Assembly: GCA_050694055.1 (NCBI GenBank)
Contig: JBOGWX010000019.1
Coordinates: 1-33,558, forward strand
DNA length: 33,558 nt
Reading direction: 5' to 3'
From: WHSV01 sp050694055
GTDB taxonomy: Bacteria > Actinomycetota > CADDZG01 > WHSQ01
In this document: piece after piece, positions 21,173 to 28,775 of the stretch
Layout of the letters: every line of letters starts with the position of its first letter
Numbering within the stretch: the first letter of the stretch is position 1
The notes under the pieces: model-generated
The model's database searches: none
The model's input: only the letters and a program-made list of their open reading frames with translations
What the model was told of the DNA's origin: nothing
Position numbers and translations under genes: made by a program

Positions 21173-23404
21173 CTAGCGTTCGACCTCTTCGATCTCGAAG
21201 GCCTGGATGAGGTCTCCCTCCTTGATGTCGTTGAAGCCCTCGATCCCGATGCCGCACTCGTAGCCGGCCGCGACCTCGCGCGCGTCGTCCTTGAAGCGCT
21301 TGAGCGAAGAGATCGTCGACTCGTAGATGACCGTTCCGTCGCGCACCAGCCGGGTGCGTGCGTTTCGCCGGACGACACCATCGAGCACCATGCAACCGGC
21401 GATCGTCCCGGCCCTGGGAACGCGGAAGATGGCTCGTACCTCGGCCTGTCCCATCGGCCTCTCTCGCAGTTCCGGCCCGAGGAGACCCTTGGCGGCCTTC
21501 TCGATGTCCTCGATGGCCTGGTAGATCACTCGATAGGTGCGGACGTCGACGCCCTCTTCCTCGGCGAGCCGGCGCGCCCCGCCGGTTTCGATGACGTTGA
21601 AGCCGATGACGATCGCGTTGGAGGCCTGCGCGAGGCTGATGTCGTTCTCGGTGATCGCCCCGACGCCCTTGCGCAGCACCGTCAGCTCGACGGTGCTCTG
21701 GTCCAACCTTGCAAGCTGATCGGCGAGCGCCTCGACCGAGCCCTGGGTATCGGCCTTGATGAGCAGGTTGAGTTCCGGAGTCTCGCCCTCGAGCGTGCGG
21801 GACAGCAGTGCGGTCAGCGAGGCCGGCTTGCGGGCGACCTGCTCGGCCGCGCGCCTGTGCTGCTCGCGCTCCGACGCGATGGCACGAGCCTCGCGCTCGT
21901 CCACCAGCGCCCTGAACTCGTCACCTGCCTCCGGGACCGACTGCCAGCCGAGTATCTGAACCGGCTGGCCGGGCGTTGCTTCTTCGACCTCGTTACCGCG
22001 CTCGTCGAGCATGGCCCGCACCCGGCCCCACGCGATACCGCCGACGACGGCATCGCCCTTCAGCAACGTGCCCTTCTTGACGAGCCCCGTGGCGACGGGA
22101 CCCCGGCCCTTGTCGAGATGCGCCTCGATCACTACTCCACGCGCCATAGCCTCGGCGTTGGCCTTGAGGTCGAGGGTGACATCCGCGGTCAGCACGATCA
22201 TCTCGAGCAATCCGTCGAGATTCTGGCGCGCCTTCGCCGAGACGTCCACGAAAGCCGTCTCGCCGCCCCACTCCTCGGGGACGAGCCCATGGTCGGAGAG
22301 CTGCTGACGGACGCGCGCCGGATCGGCCTCGGGGCGGTCGATCTTGTTGACTGCCACGATGATCGGTACTCCGGCGGCCTTAGCGTGGTCGATCGCCTCG
22401 ACCGTCTGCGGCATGACGCCGTCGTCGGCCGCGACCACGAGGATCGCGACATCGGTCGCCTGCGCGCCTCGAGCACGCATCGCGGTGAACGCGGCATGAC
22501 CGGGAGTGTCGATGAAGGTGATCTCGCGTCCGTCGAAGTGGACCTGGTAGGCACCGATGTGCTGGGTGATGCCTCCGGCCTCACCGGAGACGACGTCCGT
22601 CTTTCTGATCGCGTCGAGGATGGTGGTCTTTCCGTGGTCGACGTGACCCATGACGGTCACTACAGGGGGCCGGTCTACGAGCTCGACCCCTTCGTCTTCT
22701 TCTTCAGGCTCGCCGGCGTCCTCCACCTCTCTCTCGGCGGGATCGATCACGCGCACGGACAGGCCGAGGTCGTCGGCCACGAGCTCGACCGCCTCGTCGC
22801 TCATCGACTGCGTGACCGTCATCATCTCGCCGAGGCCGAGCAGCACCTTGACGATCTCGTTCGGCGCGCGCTCGACCCTGGCGGCGAAGTCCTGGACGGT
22901 GATGCCGCGATGGACGCTGATCGCATCGTCGGCCGGCGCCGCCGGTTCGGGGGCCGTCACGGGCTCGGGGGGCTCCGTCTGCCGCGCCGGTTCGGTTTTC
23001 TCCGAGGCGGGTTTCGCCGCCGGCTTCGTCGCCGGTCCCTCGGACGCCCTCTTGGGTGGCGCCTTCGACTCGGCCGCCGGGGTCTTAGCCGCAGGCTTCT
23101 CGGCCGCGGGGGTCTTGGCCGCGGGCTTCTCGGCCGCGGGCTCGGACTCGGACTTCTTGGCGGCCGGCCCCGGCTTCTCGGCTTTCTTGGGGGCCGGTGC
23201 CTTCTTCGAGGTCTTCGGAGCGGCCTTCTTCCTCACCGGTTCGGAGCCGTTCGAGAGCTCGGTGCGAACACGGTCGGCCAGCGACTCCTCGATGGTCGAG
23301 GAGTGACTCTTCACCGGCTGACCGATCTTCTCGAGATGCGCGAGCACCTCCTTGCTGGTCAGCCCAAGTTCCTTGGCCACCTCGTGAACTCTGGGCTTAG
23401 CCAT
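21173..23404 (-). CDS. infB: Translation initiation factor IF-2
   Basis: GTPase that places initiator tRNA on the 30S subunit. 743 residues from ATG 23404 (MAKPRVHEVAKELGLTSKEV, the IF2-N domain). Residues about 55-160 form a Lys/Ala/Pro/Glu linker with near-repeats of AAEKPAAKTP. A second IF2-N-like domain (ITVQDFAARV) precedes the G domain: GHVDHGKT (253-260), DTPGHAAF and NKID. Domains II-IV end at VER. GGAAGGAAG upstream supports the start. It is separated from ylxR by 20 bases and from ylxP by about 20. Confidence 0.97.
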   Translation of the reverse strand: MAKPRVHEVAKELGLTSKEVLAHLEKIGQPVKSHSSTIEESLADRVRTELSNGSEPVRKKAAPKTSKKAPAPKKAEKPGPAAKKSESEPAAEKPAAKTPAAEKPAAKTPAAESKAPPKRASEGPATKPAAKPASEKTEPARQTEPPEPVTAPEPAAPADDAISVHRGITVQDFAARVERAPNEIVKVLLGLGEMMTVTQSMSDEAVELVADDLGLSVRVIDPAEREVEDAGEPEEEDEGVELVDRPPVVTVMGHVDHGKTTILDAIRKTDVVSGEAGGITQHIGAYQVHFDGREITFIDTPGHAAFTAMRARGAQATDVAILVVAADDGVMPQTVEAIDHAKAAGVPIIVAVNKIDRPEADPARVRQQLSDHGLVPEEWGGETAFVDVSAKARQNLDGLLEMIVLTADVTLDLKANAEAMARGVVIEAHLDKGRGPVATGLVKKGTLLKGDAVVGGIAWGRVRAMLDERGNEVEEATPGQPVQILGWQSVPEAGDEFRALVDEREARAIASEREQHRRAAEQVARKPASLTALLSRTLEGETPELNLLIKADTQGSVEALADQLARLDQSTVELTVLRKGVGAITENDISLAQASNAIVIGFNVIETGGARRLAEEEGVDVRTYRVIYQAIEDIEKAAKGLLGPELRERPMGQAEVRAIFRVPRAGTIAGCMVLDGVVRRNARTRLVRDGTVIYESTISSLKRFKDDAREVAAGYECGIGIEGFNDIKEGDLIQAFEIEEVER

Positions 23405-23424
23405 ACTGCTTCCTTCCTTTGTGT

Positions 23425-23715
23425 TCAGCCGTTGTCTTCGTCTACACCGATCAGCCTCCGGAGCTCGATCCGCAGCTCTGAGAGATCGAGTTCCTTTCGT
23501 TTCAAAGCCCTGCTCAGCGCGCCGGAGGCAACTGCCCGCTCTGCGCAGGACGGGTTCTTGCAAATGTAGGCGCCTCGTCCGGTCCCTCGGGCGCGGCGAG
23601 CCTCGATGGCGACGTCGCCATTCGGGGCGACCGCGACCCGAAGCAGTGCGTCTTTCGGCCGGCGCGTGCGACAGCCGACGCAGGTCCGGACCGGACCTCG
23701 GTACGACCCTGCCAT
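23425..23715 (-). CDS. ylxR: YlxR-family nucleic-acid-binding protein
   Basis: Small basic protein encoded between nusA and infB. RTCVGCRTRRPKDALLRVAV and GRGAYICKNPSC are diagnostic and contain the paired cysteines of the fold. ATG 23715 gives 96 residues and places RTCVGCR near the N-terminus as in relatives. However, the bases upstream are tandem copies of a 35-36 bp unit, each with its own ATG and GGGG-containing leader, so an in-frame start at 23751 (108 residues) cannot be excluded. YlxR homologues bind RNA and have been linked to RNase P in Bacillus; nothing here shows that directly. Confidence 0.9.
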   Translation of the reverse strand: MAGSYRGPVRTCVGCRTRRPKDALLRVAVAPNGDVAIEARRARGTGRGAYICKNPSCAERAVASGALSRALKRKELDLSELRIELRRLIGVDEDNG

Positions 23716-23800
23716 GTCTGCCCCGCAGTCTCGCCGAGCCGACCCTGCCATTCTGCCCCGCAGTCTCGCCGAGCCGACCCTGCCATTTCTGCCCTGCCAT
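23705..23800. repeat. 35-36 bp tandem repeat between nusA and ylxR
   Basis: GACCCTGCCAT begins at 23705, 23741 and 23776. The first two units (36 and 35 bp) are identical apart from one extra base (CATGTCTG versus CATTCTG); the third is partial. On the minus strand each copy presents ATGGCAGGGTCG, that is, a repeated ylxR start region. The 35-bp spacing puts the third ATG out of frame. Confidence 0.85.
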
Positions 23801-23801
23801 T

Positions 23802-24926
23802 CTAGTCGCCGGCGGTCTCCTCACCCTTCTCGGTGGCGTCCGAGGCCCCCTCGGCGGGCTGGTCGCCCTCCTCCGTCCCGGTCGTCGCCGACGCGGTCTC
23901 GTCCGCCGCGGCTTGCGCGGCCGCGGCGCGCTGTTCCTCTTCCCGAATCTGAGTCTCGGACTTGATGTCGACCCTAAGGCCGGTCAACCGAGCGGACAGG
24001 CGCGCGTTTTGCCCCTCCCTGCCGATCGCCAGACTGAGCTGGTAGTCGGGCACGATCACCAGCGCGGTCTGGCCGTCGTCCTGGAGGCGGACCTCGGTGA
24101 CCTTTGCCGGCGACAGCGCGTTTGCCACGAAGTCCCCTATCGCCTCGGTCCACTTGATGATGTCGATCTTCTCGCCGCGTAGCTCGTTCATCACCATGCG
24201 GACGCGCGAGCCCTTGGAGCCCACGCATGCGCCGACCGGATCGACGTTGCGGTCGTTCGACGCCACCGCGATCTTGCTCCTGTGTCCCGGCTCGCGCGCC
24301 ACCGCTTTGATCTCGACGACGCCGTCGAGGATCTCGGGAACCTCGAGCTCGAAGAGGCGCCGGATGAGGTTCGGGTGCGTTCGGCTGACGATGATCTGGG
24401 GGCCTCGTGCGCTCCTGCGCACCTCGACGATATAGGCCTTGAGACGGGCGCCGTGCTCGTAACGCTCGTGCGGTATCTGTTCCTGGGGCGGCATGAGAGC
24501 CTCGGCCTTGCCGAGGTCGAGGATCGTGTAGCGGTTGTCCTGCTGCTGCACGATGCCGGTGACGATGTCGCCCTCGCGTCCCGAGTATTCGCCGAAGGTG
24601 ATGTCGCGCTCGGCCTCGCGCAAGCGCTGGAGGATGACCTGCTTGGCCGTCTGAGCCGCGATCCTGCCGAAGTCGGCGGGCGTGTCCTCCCACTCCTTCA
24701 GGATCTCGATTTCCTCGGTGTCGGGGTCGATCTCGACCTCTTGGGCGTAGACCGTCACCGCACCGTCCTCGCGGTCGATAACGGCTCGAGCGCCCCGCGT
24801 CTCGTCTGCACTGACCATACGGAGGTACGCCGAGGCAAGCGCCTTCTCGATTGCCTCGAGCAGCGTGTCGAACGCGATCCCGCGCTCGCGCTCAACCTCG
24901 CGCAGCGAGTCAAGAGGGATCTGCAT
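23802..24926 (-). CDS. nusA: Transcription termination/antitermination factor NusA
   Basis: RNA polymerase pausing, termination and antitermination factor. 374 residues: N-terminal polymerase-binding domain (LLEAIEKALASAYLR), an S1 domain (GDIVTGIVQQQDNRYTILDLG), KH1 (VSRTHPNLIRRLFELEVPEI) and KH2 (DPVGACVGSKGSRVRMVMNE; IGREGQNARLSARL). An acidic Ala/Glu tail of about 40 residues follows. It lacks the C-terminal acidic repeats of enterobacterial NusA, as is normal in actinobacteria. It starts 3 bases after rimP. Confidence 0.97.
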   Translation of the reverse strand: MQIPLDSLREVERERGIAFDTLLEAIEKALASAYLRMVSADETRGARAVIDREDGAVTVYAQEVEIDPDTEEIEILKEWEDTPADFGRIAAQTAKQVILQRLREAERDITFGEYSGREGDIVTGIVQQQDNRYTILDLGKAEALMPPQEQIPHERYEHGARLKAYIVEVRRSARGPQIIVSRTHPNLIRRLFELEVPEILDGVVEIKAVAREPGHRSKIAVASNDRNVDPVGACVGSKGSRVRMVMNELRGEKIDIIKWTEAIGDFVANALSPAKVTEVRLQDDGQTALVIVPDYQLSLAIGREGQNARLSARLTGLRVDIKSETQIREEEQRAAAAQAAADETASATTGTEEGDQPAEGASDATEKGEETAGD

Positions 24927-24929
24927 TTG

Positions 24930-25391
24930 CTACCTCCATTCGAATACCGTCCGGGCCGACTTGACCTCTTGGTAGGGCACATCGACCTCTTCTTGTTGAT
25001 CTGTCTTCAGCGTGACGGAGTCGTCCCTCGCTTCGAGGATCGTCCCGTCAACTCGATGGCTGTCGCCAACCATCCTGCTCTTCGTCTTTACGATCACCTG
25101 CTTGCCGACGGACCGTGCGTAGTGCTCGGGCCGCTTCAACGAACGTTCGAGCCCCGGGGAGCTGACCTCGAGGGTGTAACGGCCCTCGATTGGGTCCCTG
25201 AGATCGAGGCCACGCGAGATCTCCTCCGAGACCTCGGCGACCGTGTCCAGATCGACGCCATCGTCGCCGTCCACGTACACGCGGACGATTTGGCTGCCCT
25301 TCGAGCCGCCTACCTCGACGTCCCACAAGCTCAGGGAGCGGCGACGGACCACCGCCTCGGCGAGGTCGGAGACCTCTTCGAGAACGTCCAT
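24930..25391 (-). CDS. rimP: Ribosome maturation factor RimP
   Basis: 30S assembly factor, first gene of the nusA-infB operon. 153 residues: SLWDVEVGGSKGSQIVRVYV, DTVAEVSEEISRGLD, YTLEVSSPGLERSLKRPEHY (the family signature) and the C-terminal SH3-like barrel ending in a tryptophan-containing WR. ATG 25391 has a near-perfect AGGAGGT six bases upstream. The leader contains a terminator-like hairpin (25433-25459). Confidence 0.95.
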   Translation of the reverse strand: MDVLEEVSDLAEAVVRRRSLSLWDVEVGGSKGSQIVRVYVDGDDGVDLDTVAEVSEEISRGLDLRDPIEGRYTLEVSSPGLERSLKRPEHYARSVGKQVIVKTKSRMVGDSHRVDGTILEARDDSVTLKTDQQEEVDVPYQEVKSARTVFEWR

Positions 25392-25432
25392 GCCACCTCC
25401 TGTGACTGCTCGACGGCCGGCCTACCGTGACC

Positions 25433-25459
25433 ACAAAACAAGCCCCTCTGCGAGGGGCT
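25433..25459 (-). terminator. Intrinsic terminator or attenuator in the rimP operon leader
   Basis: On the minus strand AGCCCCTC-GCA-GAGGGGCT (plus 25441-25459), a perfect 8-bp GC-rich stem, is followed directly by TGTTTTGT. It lies about 42 bases upstream of the rimP start and points towards rimP. It could stop read-through from the ABC operon (end at 25770) or attenuate rimP-nusA-infB expression. On the plus strand no T-run follows it. Confidence 0.65.
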
Positions 25460-25628
25460 GGCCGTAAAACGATCCTGCTGCTGCTCCTGCTTTTTGGGCG
25501 CTGCTGCCCGTTCGGTCCCTTGCTACACTGTCCCGAACCAGGAAAACTCCTGCTCACGGCAGGTTTCCGAGACTAACACGGAGCGGCTCCGTAGGACTGA
25601 GTCGCGCCTTTGAACCGAGAGGGAGCCT

Positions 25629-25712
25629 ATGGCAAAGAAGGGCCGTAAGCGGCGCAGCCGCCGCAAGAACAAGGCGAACCACGGCAAGCGCCCCAACGCC
25701 GGCCGGAAATAG
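25629..25712 (+). CDS. Small basic ribosomal protein, bL37-like (27 residues)
   Basis: Only plus-strand gene in the window. MAKKGRKRRSRRKNKANHGK followed by RPNAGRK: 27 residues, more than half Arg/Lys. The shape (MAK-GRK-R start and KANHGKRPNA end) matches the tiny bL37 protein first identified in the Mycobacterium smegmatis 50S subunit, as I remember it. GAGAGGGAG lies a few bases before the ATG. A TACACT element at 25524-25529 could be a -10 box, but no good -35 is visible. It is divergent from rimP and convergent with the ABC permease. Automatic annotation often misses genes of this size. Confidence 0.75.
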   Translation: MAKKGRKRRSRRKNKANHGKRPNAGRK

Positions 25713-25727
25713 CCCACTACGGTTGTC

Positions 25728-25748
25728 GCGCGCAAGCCCCCGGCGCGC
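25728..25748. terminator. GC-rich hairpin between convergent genes
   Basis: GCGCGC-AAGCCCCCG-GCGCGC lies between the bL37-like gene (plus) and the ABC permease stop (minus). A 6-bp stem without T-run on either side; it could act as a weak bidirectional terminator. Confidence 0.35.
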
Positions 25749-25769
25749 TTAGAGGGCGTCTGCCCGGAG

Positions 25770-26696
25770 TCAGCCCTTGACCGCGCCCATGGTGAAGCCG
25801 GCGATGAACCGCCCGAGGAGAAGGTTGAAAACGAGGGCGATCGGCAGCGCTACGAAGACCACGGCCGCCTGTAGTGACTGCCAGAAGAAGACGTCCCCGC
25901 GGATTAGCTCGGTCGGGACTCCGATGCTGATGGTCTTTTCCGGAGTCGACGAGAGAAACGCGAGCGCGTAGATGAACTCGTGGGCCGTCAGGGTGAAAGC
26001 GAAGACGATGACGGCGACGATCCCGGGGAAGGCGAGCGGGATGACGATCCGGACGAAGGCGCTCAGCCGGCTGTAGCCGTCGACCATGGCCTGCTCTTCG
26101 ACGTCTCTGGGAATGCCCTTCAGGAACCCGGTCAGCAGCCATACCGAAACAGGGATGGTGATCGTCGGGTAGATCAGCACCAGGGACCAGGTGTTGTTCA
26201 GCAGCTCGAAGTTCCCCACGACCCTTGTCATCGGGATGAAAAGCAAGGTCGGCGGGATCAGGTACACGAAAAAGATGGCGATGCCGAGCGGACCGCTCCA
26301 CTTCATTTCGAGGCGCGCGAGCGCGTACGCGGCGGGAAGACCGACGAACAACGTGATCGAGACCACGAAAAACCCAACCCACAGCGTGTTCCACGCGAAC
26401 GTCAGGAACTGCGTGTCGGAGAGCAGGAACCTCCAGTGCTCGAGGGTCGGAGGCAGGTTGTAGATGAAGGGGTTGTTCGCCTTCGTATAGAGGTCCGGGT
26501 CCACCTTGAAGGAGGTGATCGCGCTCCAAATGAACGGGCCCGCCGCGTACAGCGCCGCGATGATCGCAATGGTGTAGAGCGCTATGCGCCCGCCGGTGGA
26601 GCGCCGCCGGCGCTGCCCCCGTATCCGCTCGACCTCAGTCTTGCTCGTAACGTCGATGCGACCACCCATGAACTTCTCGGTGCGGCTTTTGCCCAC
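25770..26696 (-). CDS. Sugar ABC transporter permease, MalG type
   Basis: Inner-membrane permease of a CUT1-type importer. 308 residues with about six hydrophobic segments, starting with IALYTIAIIAALYAAGPFIW. The cytoplasmic EAA loop EEQAMVDGYSRLSAFVRIVI docks to the ATPase; the C-terminus is GRFIAGFTMGAVKG. The basic N-terminal 35 residues are cytoplasmic. The GTG start at 26696 lies 3 bases after the partner permease stop. Last gene of its operon. The substrate cannot be told from the sequence. Confidence 0.92.
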   Translation of the reverse strand: MGKSRTEKFMGGRIDVTSKTEVERIRGQRRRRSTGGRIALYTIAIIAALYAAGPFIWSAITSFKVDPDLYTKANNPFIYNLPPTLEHWRFLLSDTQFLTFAWNTLWVGFFVVSITLFVGLPAAYALARLEMKWSGPLGIAIFFVYLIPPTLLFIPMTRVVGNFELLNNTWSLVLIYPTITIPVSVWLLTGFLKGIPRDVEEQAMVDGYSRLSAFVRIVIPLAFPGIVAVIVFAFTLTAHEFIYALAFLSSTPEKTISIGVPTELIRGDVFFWQSLQAAVVFVALPIALVFNLLLGRFIAGFTMGAVKG

Positions 26697-26699
26697 CGG

Positions 26700-27677
26700 C
26701 TACATCACCTCCGAACGCCTGACTACCCGAAGGATGGCGATCGCCGCCGCGAGCAGCAGGGGGAACAGGAAGAGCGCCACTGCGGCGCCCTGGGCGAGGT
26801 CGCCGCCCTCGATCCCCTTGAAGAACGCCCAGCTCGAGAGCACCTGAGTCGCCTGGGTCGGCCCGCCTCGGGTCAGAATGAATACGACCGTCATATCCGC
26901 GAAGGTGAGGATGGCCCCGAAGAGCACCGCCACCGCGGAGATCGGCAGTGTTAGCGGGATGGTGATCTCCCTCAGCTTGCGCCAGAACCCGGCACCGTCG
27001 ATCTCCGCAGCGTCGTCGATCTCACCCGGGATCGCCATGTGTCCGGCCATGATGATGACCGTCGCGACCGGGACGATGCGCCACACGTGCACGGCGATGA
27101 TCGATCCCATCGCGAGGACGGGTCGCCCCAGGTAGTACATGTTTGCCTCGATCAGCCCGAACCAGCGGAGCACCCAGTCGATGGGGCTGAAAATCGAGTT
27201 GAGCAACCACAGCCACGACACGGCTGCAAGCGCCACGGGGGTCGTCCACGGCAACAGCACGCAAAAGCGAACGAGCCACTTCCCCTTGAAGTCTTTGACG
27301 AGAACCGTCGCGAGGACATGGGCGATCAAAACGATCAGCGCCATCGAGATCACGGTGAACGTGATTGTGTTCCTCAAAGCGGTCCAGAACACCCGCGAGC
27401 CCAGGATGGTGCGCCACTGGCGGAGCTCGACGAAATCGAGGCTCGGATTCCCAGTCGTCACGTCGCTGAAACTGAATACGATGGCGAGGACAAACGGAAA
27501 TGCGACCAGACCGATGATGTATGCGACGGTCGGCAGCAGAAAGAGCTTCGCGAGGAAGCCCTCACGGTCGGCGAGCCTTCGCCTTGGCCACTCCGTTTGC
27601 GGGGTTTGCTCTGGATCCCGGGCCACGGTGTCGGGGGCCACCGTCCCAACCTCGGCCGCGCGATGGGCCGGCGTCAC
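26700..27677 (-). CDS. Sugar ABC transporter permease, MalF/UgpA type
   Basis: 325 residues with six predicted membrane spans (first at LFLLPTVAYIIGLVAFPFVL) and the EAA loop EIDDAAEIDGAGFWRKLREI. The hydrophilic N-terminal about 35 residues are cytoplasmic. The GTG start at 27677 overlaps the ATPase stop as GTGA. It pairs with the MalG-type permease to form the translocation pore. Confidence 0.92.
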   Translation of the reverse strand: MTPAHRAAEVGTVAPDTVARDPEQTPQTEWPRRRLADREGFLAKLFLLPTVAYIIGLVAFPFVLAIVFSFSDVTTGNPSLDFVELRQWRTILGSRVFWTALRNTITFTVISMALIVLIAHVLATVLVKDFKGKWLVRFCVLLPWTTPVALAAVSWLWLLNSIFSPIDWVLRWFGLIEANMYYLGRPVLAMGSIIAVHVWRIVPVATVIIMAGHMAIPGEIDDAAEIDGAGFWRKLREITIPLTLPISAVAVLFGAILTFADMTVVFILTRGGPTQATQVLSSWAFFKGIEGGDLAQGAAVALFLFPLLLAAAIAILRVVRRSEVM

Positions 27678-28726
27678 GAGCGGACCGGCCGGGAGTCGGT
27701 GAGCGCACCCGAGTCGCCGTCGAAGAAGCGCAAATCTTTCTCGTGGACGGCGAAGCGTTGGGCGCGGTCCTCGGCCACCGCGGCGTTCACGGTCGCGGGG
27801 ATCCGAGCGATGAGGTGGGCGTCGTCGGGCCCGAGACCCGAGGTGGTCGCGTAGACGTGCCGGTCGCCCGACAGGTACTCGATGCGGTGAACGTGCATGT
27901 CGACCTCGAGCAAGTTGTCCCCATTGCTGCTCATCGCCTCGAGCGGCAGGCAGTTCTCCGGCCTGAAGCCCAGGAGATGGTCGCCACGGTCGATGAGGTT
28001 CATCGGCGGCGAACCGATGAAGGTCGCGACGAAAGTGTCCGCCGGATGAGCGTACACCTCTTGAGGAGGTCCGATCTGGCGGACCTTGCCGTTGAGAATG
28101 ACCGCGATGCGGTCGCCCAAGCCCATCGCCTCGACCTGGTCGTGCGTAACGTAGATCGTCGTCGTGCCCAGACGCTCCTGGAACTGCTTCAACTCGTCAC
28201 GGGCGGAAGTACGCAGCTTCGCGTCGAGGTTGCTGAGCGGTTCGTCGAGGAGGAACACGCTCGGGTCCCGGACGAGCGCACGTGCAAGGGCCACACGTTG
28301 ACGCTCACCACCCGACAGGTGACGTGGCTTGCGGTCGAGCAACTCCCCGATGCCGAGCAGATCGGCGGCCCAACTCGCCTTCTCGCGCCGGGCGTCGCGA
28401 TCGGCCATCGTTGTCTTGAGCGGAAAGATGATGTTGTCGAGCACCGTCTTGTGCGGGTAGAGCGCGTAGCTCTGGAACACCATCGCAATGCCCCTGGCCC
28501 GCGGGGGGAGGCCGTTCACCACGTTCCCACCTATGAGGATCTCGCCCTCTGTGGGCTCCTCGAGGCCCGCGATCATTCGCAGCAAAGTCGTCTTGCCGCA
28601 GCCGGAGGGCCCGAGCAACACGAGGTACTCGCCCTCGCGCGTCGCGATGTCCACTCCATCGACGGCGCGGACATCACCTTTTTCGAAGTGCTTCTTGAGT
28701 CCCCGCACCTCGACAACGTGCGCCAT
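27674..28726 (-). CDS. ABC transporter ATPase, UgpC/MsmK type
   Basis: 350 residues. Walker A GPSGCGKT (39-46), Q-loop VFQSYALYP, signature LSGGERQR (137-144), Walker B VFLLDEP (157-163), D-loop SNLDAKLR and H-loop VTHDQVEA. The C-terminal 110 residues form a regulatory TOBE-type domain (HPADTFVATFIGSPPMNLID, GFRPENC). This architecture is typical of carbohydrate importers. Start ATG 28726, 49 bases after the binding-protein stop. It may be shared with other CUT1 transporters, as in several Gram-positive bacteria (inference). Confidence 0.93.
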   Translation of the reverse strand: MAHVVEVRGLKKHFEKGDVRAVDGVDIATREGEYLVLLGPSGCGKTTLLRMIAGLEEPTEGEILIGGNVVNGLPPRARGIAMVFQSYALYPHKTVLDNIIFPLKTTMADRDARREKASWAADLLGIGELLDRKPRHLSGGERQRVALARALVRDPSVFLLDEPLSNLDAKLRTSARDELKQFQERLGTTTIYVTHDQVEAMGLGDRIAVILNGKVRQIGPPQEVYAHPADTFVATFIGSPPMNLIDRGDHLLGFRPENCLPLEAMSSNGDNLLEVDMHVHRIEYLSGDRHVYATTSGLGPDDAHLIARIPATVNAAVAEDRAQRFAVHEKDLRFFDGDSGALTDSRPVRS

Positions 28727-28775
28727 GTAATGAACCCTCTCCCCCGCCGGCGTCGCCGCTCGGGTCTCGGATCAA

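Noticed and set aside
21857..23569. 570-codon plus-strand open frame opposite infB
   Set aside because: Low-complexity Leu/Gly/Arg shadow of the IF-2 linker and G domain; no independent support. The same applies to 11008-12261, 27521-28909 and 28833-30026.
26737..26744. Isolated GCGATCGC octamer
   Set aside because: Single copy within the permease gene encoding ordinary Ala-Ile-Ala; expected by chance.
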